From Candidatus Babelota bacterium (lineage in GTDB: Bacteria; Babelota; Babeliae; Babelales; RVW-14), in the NCBI GenBank assembly GCA_013289515.1, contig JABCZU010000007.1, positions 10,560 through 64,926 of the forward strand: a stretch of DNA of 54,367 nucleotides. The letters are read 5' to 3'. How positions within the stretch are numbered: position 1 is the first letter of the stretch; each line of letters opens with the position of its first letter. Below the pieces are notes generated by a model. The model searched no databases and was not told the origin of the DNA. It saw only the letters and a program-made list of their open reading frames with translations. A program made the translations under genes and the position numbers. Positions 48,397 through 54,367 of this stretch are shown one piece after another.

Positions 48397-50658
48397 TTAC
48401 CCCCAGCGCTGCATTTCAACTTCTGGGTACCGTGCCTGTTGTTCATCCAGCAATGTTGGTTGTTCATTTTTCAAATATTTATCAAAAAAGGCACAGACAT
48501 ACGCTTTCATAATCTCATGCGTACGCTGCGCATCAAGCGAGCCACTGCGCATATCTATGGGCGAATGCTGTGCTATAAGCGCGAGATCAACAAATGCATT
48601 ATGATCAGCACCCTTGATAACGACAGTATGTGCATCATCACATGCTGCACTTGCCAGGACATCAATAGCAGTCCTGTATGACTGCTGGGCATCGAGGTAG
48701 TTTTCTTTTGTTTGAAAGCATTGAATAATCTGTTCTTCGGTCATTGGGTTGGATAGCCAACTTTCACTGCCAAGCAGAAACAGCAATGGCTTGTGAAATG
48801 GCGTGGTGGCATCCTTGCCAATCAGCGGCCCTTCCATATTGATGGCTGTCTTACAACGATTATCACGACGGCACAGTTGCACTGCTACGGTACCACCAAA
48901 TGAGTGACCCGCCATACCAATGTTTTGCAGGTCAAGTTTGCCAACAAGTATGTTATCAGCTGGCAAATGTTCAAGATACTCAAGGACACACTCTGCATCA
49001 ATAATCTCCTGCTCCATATCATTCTCCATGCGAATTTTAACCTCGTTGTAAAGAGGAAATCCCTTGCTAAAGAACTCTCGTATGGCTTCTTGCGGGTGAT
49101 CTATGCCAATAACAACATAGCCATGGCTTGCAAGTTCCTCACACAGTGATGAGTTATCACCAACCATCTGGCTGGAGCCATGCGAATATAGAATGACTGG
49201 GTAACTGGTTTGATCTGTTGCGATCGGAGCATTGGATTGCGCATAGGTGCGAAGCTTGCCAAGTTCCAGCTGTTTAAAAACCTCAGCATGCTGCTCGAGA
49301 AATGCCGCAAATCTTGGGGCCCAGGGATTTATTGGCCGTGATACTTTCTGCTCTGTTGGATACCAACATTGTATCGTCAGGTCTCGTGGCTGCAGAGCAT
49401 CTTTGTTCTTGTCCTGCTGTTGTGACGCCTTGATGCCATATGTTTCCGTACCAACGCCGTATGGCCCACTCGGTCGTTGGAACGGTGAAGCAACATGCTT
49501 GAGAATCCATTCGGATATAGTTTGTAAGGCTATTGGCGCAATCGTCTCTTCAATCTTTGCGTACTCACTAATTGCGCCCGTTGCGCATGTCTGAAGTGCA
49601 TGATTAAGATTAGGCATTGCAATTGTTGTATAATCCTTATTGCTTGCTATGGCCATAGCTTTATGAATTACTTTAAAAACGATCTGAGGAACCATAAAAT
49701 CAAGCGTACCATTAAGCGCAAGCAGTGGTACATGCATTTTAGATAATGCAGCAGACGTATTATATGTTACATAAAACCGGTACCATGGAGAATTATACAT
49801 ACCTATAAATGCATCAAACTTTGGCTGTGCAAAGGCAAAAGGCAACCTGATAGCCTCACTTTTTTGCTCATCCGATAACTCATTCCAATAATCAGTTAAT
49901 AGATGACGCAGCTGCACCTCTGTCTGGGTGGTATCACCATTTTGATGTATTAGTTCCAAAATGTGTCTGCGTACTGTGTTATCTTTTTCTATCATTGCTG
50001 CCGACGCACCATCAAAACGCAATTGTGTTGCGCTTTGCTCTACTAGACTATCAATACTATTAGCAACAGCACTAGATAGTAATACTGCAAATGCTACATC
50101 TTTTGACTGTGCTGTGACCATTGAAGCGATAAGTCCGCCTTCGCTTATGCCAAGTAACCCGATTTTATAAGGATTAATATCTGGACATGTTTTAAGATAT
50201 GCAATCCCTGCAAGGACATCAGCGGCAAGATCGCCGCTCGTGATGGTAAAATTAAATGTGCCAGTTGATTTACCCACACCTCGTTTATCAACGCGCAGAA
50301 CCGCAATTCCTTGCCTGGATAAATGATCGGCCAATACTAGCAATGGCTTATGATCATTAAATGTTCCATCGCGATCAATTGCTCCCATACCGGAAATAAG
50401 CAAAACAACCGGAAATGGTCCATTACCTTGAGGTATTGTTAACGTCCCAGCAAGTACGACGCTTGCTTCTTTATTTTCATAGCTTACCTCACGTTCATTA
50501 TATGGAAACGGTGATTGTGGTTCCTGATGCCGTAATGGCTTTGCAGGCGTTGGATTTACAGTTTTGTTATTCACATAATCTCCTTTTACTTGTACGTGAT
50601 ATGATATTCCTATGAGTAGTGTGCAAGCAACCACTATGTTTTTATGTATGTTAATCAT
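48397..50658 (-). CDS. Exported double alpha/beta hydrolase
   Basis: 753 residues, signal peptide at 1-26, AAGGA before the ATG. Two hydrolase domains in one chain. The first (about 55-380) is BAAT/dienelactone-hydrolase-like: FPVVLLISGMGAIDRDGTFN, VLRVDKRGVGKSTG, IGLLGISEGGLIASM (Ser in GISEGG), and a late H in MPNLNHALQ. The second (about 395-753) is PAF-acetylhydrolase-like: FQRPSGPYGVGTETYG, YPVILYSHGSSQMVG, IGMAGHSFGGTVAVQLCRRD, GADHNAFVDLAL. The last 40 codons are almost identical to the end of 50701..51933. The fusion probably arose by tandem duplication and joining. Confidence 0.9.
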   Translation of the reverse strand: MINIHKNIVVACTLLIGISYHVQVKGDYVNNKTVNPTPAKPLRHQEPQSPFPYNEREVSYENKEASVVLAGTLTIPQGNGPFPVVLLISGMGAIDRDGTFNDHKPLLVLADHLSRQGIAVLRVDKRGVGKSTGTFNFTITSGDLAADVLAGIAYLKTCPDINPYKIGLLGISEGGLIASMVTAQSKDVAFAVLLSSAVANSIDSLVEQSATQLRFDGASAAMIEKDNTVRRHILELIHQNGDTTQTEVQLRHLLTDYWNELSDEQKSEAIRLPFAFAQPKFDAFIGMYNSPWYRFYVTYNTSAALSKMHVPLLALNGTLDFMVPQIVFKVIHKAMAIASNKDYTTIAMPNLNHALQTCATGAISEYAKIEETIAPIALQTISEWILKHVASPFQRPSGPYGVGTETYGIKASQQQDKNKDALQPRDLTIQCWYPTEQKVSRPINPWAPRFAAFLEQHAEVFKQLELGKLRTYAQSNAPIATDQTSYPVILYSHGSSQMVGDNSSLCEELASHGYVVIGIDHPQEAIREFFSKGFPLYNEVKIRMENDMEQEIIDAECVLEYLEHLPADNILVGKLDLQNIGMAGHSFGGTVAVQLCRRDNRCKTAINMEGPLIGKDATTPFHKPLLFLLGSESWLSNPMTEEQIIQCFQTKENYLDAQQSYRTAIDVLASAACDDAHTVVIKGADHNAFVDLALIAQHSPIDMRSGSLDAQRTHEIMKAYVCAFFDKYLKNEQPTLLDEQQARYPEVEMQRWG

Positions 50659-50700
50659 GATGTTCCTTCAGTAGTTATAAAATGTGCACTATTTTTGTTT

Positions 50701-51933
50701 TTACCCCCAGCGCTGCATTTCAACTTCTGGGTACCGTGCCTGTTGTTCATCCAGCAATGCCGGTTGTTCATTCTTCAAATATTTATCAAAAAAGGCACAC
50801 ACGTAAGCGTTCATAATCTCATGCGCACGATAGCTATTCAAAGGTCCTGTATTCAAATCAAAAAATCTTGTGAATATAGAACAGTCCCGCAGTAGCGCAG
50901 TATCAACAAATGCGTTGTGCTGAGTATCCTTAATGACAATTTTGTATACGTCCTTACCAATTGCATCTGCTATAGCAGCAAAGTCACCTCGGTCACTATT
51001 ACATGCCTTTTCATAGTTTTCTTGTGTTTGAAAGGCTTGTATTATCCTTTCTTTGGGCAATGATCTTAGTCCTGCAAGCTCACTACTCAGTAAAAACATA
51101 ATGGGCTTCTTGAACGGTGCTGTTGGTTGTGCGCCATACAGAAACCCATCCATATTGACGCCTGCCTTGCATCGCTTATCACGTCGGCACAATTGTATTG
51201 CGGTAGATCCACCAAAGGAATGCCCGGCCATGCCAACATTGTGTAGATCAAGCTTGTCATAAAATCTGTTATCCACTGGCTGTACATTAATCTGTTCAAG
51301 GTAATCAAGTACACGCTGTGCATCAACAATCCAACGTTCTGCTTCTTGATTTGACAGGACCTGGTTCTCATCAAAAGAGAGAGGCCCGCGAGCCTTTTTA
51401 CGATATTCTTCGCATGGGTGGCCAATTCCAGCAACGATATAGCCATGGCTTGCAAGGCCCTCGCATAACGACAAGTTTTCACCCGGGTATCCAGGTAAAC
51501 CGTGTGAATAAATAATCACAGGATAAGAATCTTGGGACTGAGTAATGGGTGCACATGGCTCGGCATGAGTAAGTATTCTATTGCATCCAATGAGTAGCCT
51601 AGCCGATGGATATGCTTTTTTTATAGCCGTAACAAAATCGGAGCTCCACGGCACGCTTGCCTTTTGTAGCTTGTTGTCCGTTGGATACCAAAATTGTACG
51701 GTAAGGTCGGGTGAATCTGCGTGCCTGAGGAAATGCTTTACTGTCCCTACACCAAAAGATCCGGTAGGGGTTGGAAAGCGTGTTGGGTAGAGATAGTACG
51801 ACGCTATCCCGCCGATACCGGCAGCAACCGCTGTACCAAGGACTACTTTTGTTCCAAGGTTCATGGCATTGCCATTATGCTGCATGCAACCAAGCATAGC
51901 TGCGCACACAAGTGCTTTTTTTAATAAATTCAT
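50701..51933 (-). CDS. Exported alpha/beta hydrolase, PAF-acetylhydrolase-like
   Basis: 410 residues from the ATG at 51933 (GAAAGG upstream). Signal peptide plus a second hydrophobic segment (VVLGTAVAAGIGGIASYYLY). FPTPTGSFGVGTVKHF, YPVIIYSHGLPGYPGENLSL, VGMAGHSFGGSTAIQLCRRD (Ser nucleophile), MDGFLYGAQPTAPF, late His in DTQHNAFVDTALL. C-terminal CAFFDKYLKNEQPALLDEQQ then ARYPEVEMQRWG is shared with the second domain of 48397..50658. Third member of the family: 26977..28224. Likely lipase or phospholipase activity outside the cytoplasm. Confidence 0.9.
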   Translation of the reverse strand: MNLLKKALVCAAMLGCMQHNGNAMNLGTKVVLGTAVAAGIGGIASYYLYPTRFPTPTGSFGVGTVKHFLRHADSPDLTVQFWYPTDNKLQKASVPWSSDFVTAIKKAYPSARLLIGCNRILTHAEPCAPITQSQDSYPVIIYSHGLPGYPGENLSLCEGLASHGYIVAGIGHPCEEYRKKARGPLSFDENQVLSNQEAERWIVDAQRVLDYLEQINVQPVDNRFYDKLDLHNVGMAGHSFGGSTAIQLCRRDKRCKAGVNMDGFLYGAQPTAPFKKPIMFLLSSELAGLRSLPKERIIQAFQTQENYEKACNSDRGDFAAIADAIGKDVYKIVIKDTQHNAFVDTALLRDCSIFTRFFDLNTGPLNSYRAHEIMNAYVCAFFDKYLKNEQPALLDEQQARYPEVEMQRWG

Positions 51934-52082
51934 AGCCGCGGCCTTTCTTAAACCTATGGTTTCTAATCTTACACTCTTATGATAGTATATTTTGAGATTT
52001 TTTAAAAACGCCAAATATCATCTATTATACGCACTCCTTGGCTTAACTTGTTGCAGATATAACTTCCGGATTTCTGTGTTTC

Positions 52083-52091
52083 TGGTATACT
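52083..52091 (+). promoter_or_regulatory. Extended -10 promoter of the RHH-recombinase operon
   Basis: TGG TATACT, 50 bp before the ATG at 52141. -35 not clear. Confidence 0.4.
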
Positions 52092-52140
52092 GGCAAGGCA
52101 TTGATTAAAGACGAGTACGACATGAACCAGAAAGAACGCT

Positions 52141-52347
52141 ATGAGCACAAAAAATGAACTGTCACGTATCACTATAGACCTGCCAAAAGAGGATCATAAA
52201 AAGCTTAAGGCCCTGGCAGCTATTACTGATAAAAGCATGCGAGACGTTGTTGTTGAGCTTATTAACGACTATATCAACAACGTAAGCGCTGCTGACAAGC
52301 GGGTATTAAAGGCTATGCAAAACATAGGGCATGATAAAGAGGATTAA
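52141..52347 (+). CDS. Ribbon-helix-helix (CopG-like) regulator
   Basis: 68 residues: LSRITIDLPKEDHKKLKALA, AITDKSMRDVVVELINDYIN, the ribbon and two helices of a RHH DNA-binding protein. It lies 5 bp before recombinase 3, taking the place that the MerR-like protein has before recombinase 2. Probably a repressor or directionality factor. Confidence 0.85.
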   Translation: MSTKNELSRITIDLPKEDHKKLKALAAITDKSMRDVVVELINDYINNVSAADKRVLKAMQNIGHDKED

Positions 52348-52352
52348 CTACA

Positions 52353-53852
52353 ATGAACAACGTCATCATCTATGCTCGGGTATCATCAAAAGAACAAGAG
52401 GCCGAGGGATACTCAATTCCCGCTCAGTTAAAGCTGCTACAAGAATATGCGCATAAGAACAACTATACGGTAATGCAGGAGTTCACCGATATTGAGACAG
52501 CGAAACGGGCTGGACGTACACAGTTTAATAAGATGTTAATCTACCTGGCAGAAAACAGTCACATCAAGCATGTTTTGGTGGAGAAGACTGATCGGCTATT
52601 AAGAAACATTGCTGACTATGCATCAATCGATCGACTGATTGAAATCTCAGATATTTGCATCCACCTTGTTAAAGAAAACGTGCTCCTAACCAAGGACTCA
52701 CGTTCAAATGAAAAATTCATTTTTGGTATTAAGGCTCTCATGGCAAAAAACTTCGTCGATAACCTGTCAGAGGAAACTAAAAAGGGCATGGCAGAGAAGG
52801 CAGCGCAAGGTACTTGGCCGTCAGTTGCTCCTTATGGGTATGTAAATATTGAAGGGCACGATGGCAGAAAGGTCATAGCGCTTGACCAAGAGGTGGCGCC
52901 GTTTATTAAGAAAATGTTTGGGCTATACGCCACCGGCAGCTATTCCTTGTCAACGCTACGTACGCATATGATTGCCGAAGGCATGGTGTATAGGAGTGGG
53001 AAGACTTTCTATAAAAGTGTTGTAGAGCTGATTTTGAAGAATGAGTTTTACACCGGGGTCTTTTACTGGAAGGGTAAGAAGTATGAGAATGCGTCCCATC
53101 CTGCCATCATTGATAAGGCGCTTTTTGCTCAGGTGCAATCGGTACTCATCAATCCACACAAGAGCAAGTCGCGTAAAGGACTGTTTCCCTACACAAACCT
53201 TATTCGTTGCGTCTCATGTAAGTGCATGTTGACCGCTGAGATCAAAAAAGAAAAATATGTTTACTATCGCTGTACTGGCAGTAAGGGTAAGTGCGGACAG
53301 CCATACATCAGAGAAGAGGCGATAGAGGAAGCAATTGAGAAGCTTTTGAAGAGTATCCATGTGTCTGAGAGCCTTAAAGATTTGATCCTGACGGGCATGA
53401 GAGAAAGCTTTAAGGACAAAGTAGAATTCCATAACCACAGCGTGGAGCAAATCGAGAAGCAGATCAAGACACTTCAGAACCGTACCGACCAGGCATATGA
53501 AGATATGTTAGACCGCAAGATTAGCGAAGAGTTTTGGCGGGAGAAAAATGCTAAGTGGCTGTCAGAAAAAGAAAATTTGGCGATTAAGCTGCTTGCTTCC
53601 CAGAAGGCTGACACTCACTACTTGGAGAGTGCACAATTTGTCCTCGAACTCGCGAATAAGGCGTCTGGATTATTCAAAGCGCAAAATGCTGAACAAAAAC
53701 GTAGGTTGATTAATTTGGTGACATCGAACTGCTCTTTTGATAACGGGAACATCGATCTAGAGCTTAAACCGATATTCAAAGAGATGGTAAAAATGGGTGA
53801 AACTGGAAAATGGCTCCCCGAGCAGGACTCGAACCTGCGACCCAACGATTAA
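52353..53852 (+). CDS. Large serine recombinase 3, ending inside tRNA-Asn
   Basis: 499 residues. Catalytic Ser10 in IIYARVSSKEQ, VLVEKTDRLLRN, recombinase domain (APYGYVNIEGHDGRKVIALD; LKNEFYTGVFYWKG), zinc ribbon CVSCKCMLTAEIKKEK then YYRC, coiled coil, and end GKWLPEQDSNLRPND. The last 13 codons and stop (53811-53852) are the antisense of the tRNA-Asn 3' half, so the attachment site is the tRNA gene and the tail is target-encoded. The left end of the element it moved is not found. Confidence 0.93.
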   Translation: MNNVIIYARVSSKEQEAEGYSIPAQLKLLQEYAHKNNYTVMQEFTDIETAKRAGRTQFNKMLIYLAENSHIKHVLVEKTDRLLRNIADYASIDRLIEISDICIHLVKENVLLTKDSRSNEKFIFGIKALMAKNFVDNLSEETKKGMAEKAAQGTWPSVAPYGYVNIEGHDGRKVIALDQEVAPFIKKMFGLYATGSYSLSTLRTHMIAEGMVYRSGKTFYKSVVELILKNEFYTGVFYWKGKKYENASHPAIIDKALFAQVQSVLINPHKSKSRKGLFPYTNLIRCVSCKCMLTAEIKKEKYVYYRCTGSKGKCGQPYIREEAIEEAIEKLLKSIHVSESLKDLILTGMRESFKDKVEFHNHSVEQIEKQIKTLQNRTDQAYEDMLDRKISEEFWREKNAKWLSEKENLAIKLLASQKADTHYLESAQFVLELANKASGLFKAQNAEQKRRLINLVTSNCSFDNGNIDLELKPIFKEMVKMGETGKWLPEQDSNLRPND

Positions 53853-53886
53853 CAGTCGTTTGCTCTACCAACTGAGCTATCGAGGA
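53811..53886 (-). tRNA. tRNA-Asn (GTT)
   Basis: 76 nt including encoded CCA (53811-53813). Acceptor stem TCCTCGA/TCGGGGA fully paired (one G-T), D-arm AGCTCAGTTGGTAGAGC, anticodon loop CTGTTAA (anticodon GTT), T-arm GCAGG-TTCGAAC-CCTGC. Its 3' half overlaps the recombinase 3' end on the other strand. Confidence 0.97.
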
Positions 53887-53902
53887 ACATATTTCATAGA
53901 GG

Positions 53903-53957
53903 ATGCGCTCATATCCTTCGAGACGCCCTTACGGGCTCCTCAGGATGAGCGCCTTTT
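53903..53957 (+). terminator. Palindromic repeat / terminator
   Basis: Long imperfect stem GCGCTCAT..CCT / AGGATGAGCGC around an inner GCCCTTACGGGC, followed by TTTTT. The core (TTCGAGACGCCC.TACGGGCTCC) resembles a palindrome scattered in many bacterial genomes. It would end transcription from the recombinase. Confidence 0.6.
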
Positions 53958-54145
53958 TGTTCATTAAATGTGGCCCTACTACGCCATCCTACTTCGCTAA
54001 AGCTACGTAGGACAAGGCTTCGAAGGGCATACTTCGCTTTGTGCTAAGCTAGCCAACTTCGTATACAGTTATATTCCTTTGATAAACTGGCCTGCCATAC
54101 GAAGCTTTAGTAAAGCCCGTCTACGCCTATCGGCTTCGACGCGGC

Positions 54146-54202
54146 ATTCGTCTTCTAAATGTCGGATACATTGCGTCGTAGCTCGCGAGAGCGAAGACGA
54201 AT
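54146..54202. repeat. Inverted repeats between the two tRNA genes
   Basis: ATTCGTCTTC (54146-54155) and GAAGACGAAT (54193-54202) are exact inverted repeats, with an inner GCTC-GCGA-GAGC. The second arm abuts tRNA-Val. The rest of 53958-54145 holds further imperfect palindromes such as CCTACTTCGCTAAAGCTACG; no gene is seen. Confidence 0.6.
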
Positions 54203-54278
54203 GGTGGGCGAGACAGGACTCGAACCTGTGACCCCCTGCTTGTAAGGCAGGTGCTCTAACCAACTGAGCTATTCGCCC
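54202..54278 (-). tRNA. tRNA-Val (TAC)
   Basis: 77 nt including encoded CCA (54202-54204). Acceptor GGGCGAA/CTCGCCC (last pair A-C unpaired), D-arm AGCTCAGTTGGTTAGAGC, anticodon stem CCTGC/GCAGG with loop CTTACAA (anticodon TAC), T-arm ACAGG-TTCGAAT-CCTGT. Confidence 0.96.
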
Positions 54279-54367
54279 CCTAATTATGCGCTATCTAAGA
54301 TGTGCTCTTGCAAGGGCCTATGTAGCTGTACTTGGCAAGAATTAACAGAAGAATAAATGAAAAAGAT

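Noticed and set aside
37199-53852. A single 16.6-kb element 3 from the end of element 2 to tRNA-Asn
   Set aside because: I found no copy of the tRNA-Asn 3' end to the left, and 45.7-52 kb looks chromosomal. The region is described as related parts, without drawing an element.

Overview
The window looks like a stretch of a small-genome, host-associated bacterium. My best guess is Candidatus Dependentiae (TM6, Babela-like). This is inferred from the mix of exported ankyrin-repeat and Sel1-repeat proteins, exported copies of normally cytosolic enzymes, many toxin-antitoxin pairs and heavy loading with mobile DNA. No rRNA or marker protein is present to prove it.

Layout. (1) 1-11.2 kb is an accessory region: a duplicated exported ankyrin gene, HigBA, AbiE and HEPN/MNT toxin-antitoxin pairs, small lipoproteins, an exported methyltransferase and a Nudix hydrolase, with short dispersed repeats between them. 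(2) 11.2-23.7 kb is an integrated element bounded by a 35-bp direct repeat (34/35 identical). It carries a large serine recombinase at its right end, a II/X-type replication initiator (plus a truncated second copy), RelBE, and a PD-(D/E)XK-helicase-HA protein split by an IS256-type insertion with a 9-bp target duplication. (3) 23.7-28.9 kb is chromosome-like: a NTP-pyrophosphatase-like gene, VanX dipeptidase + amine oxidase, GNAT + alpha/beta hydrolase, and an alanyl-tRNA editing protein. (4) 28.9-37.2 kb is a second element: a three-gene module with an HGGK protein, an unknown cargo gene on the opposite strand, a DUF5906 primase-helicase, a zinc-finger/TOPRIM primase, a MerR-like HTH and a second serine recombinase. 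(5) 37.3-45.6 kb is a related element or half-element: unknown cargo, SpoVG-like, TOPRIM-DUF3987 replication protein, primase remnant, the same HGGK three-gene module, then a Sel1-repeat lipoprotein. (6) 45.6-52 kb holds exported enzymes: GNAT, DUF6624, glycerophosphodiesterase, a signal peptidase lacking both canonical catalytic residues, and two alpha/beta hydrolases. (7) 52.1-53.9 kb holds a RHH regulator and a third serine recombinase whose last codons are the antisense of the tRNA-Asn 3' end, followed by tRNA-Val.

How it fits together. All three recombinases run into their attachment site, so the C-terminal tail of each appears to be rewritten by the integration target. Elements 2 and 3 share a replication module plus the HGGK three-gene module but have different cargo and replication proteins. 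That modular plan resembles phage satellites or integrative plasmids and is the best candidate here for an undescribed system. The surrounding chromosome contributes an unusual set of exported enzymes.
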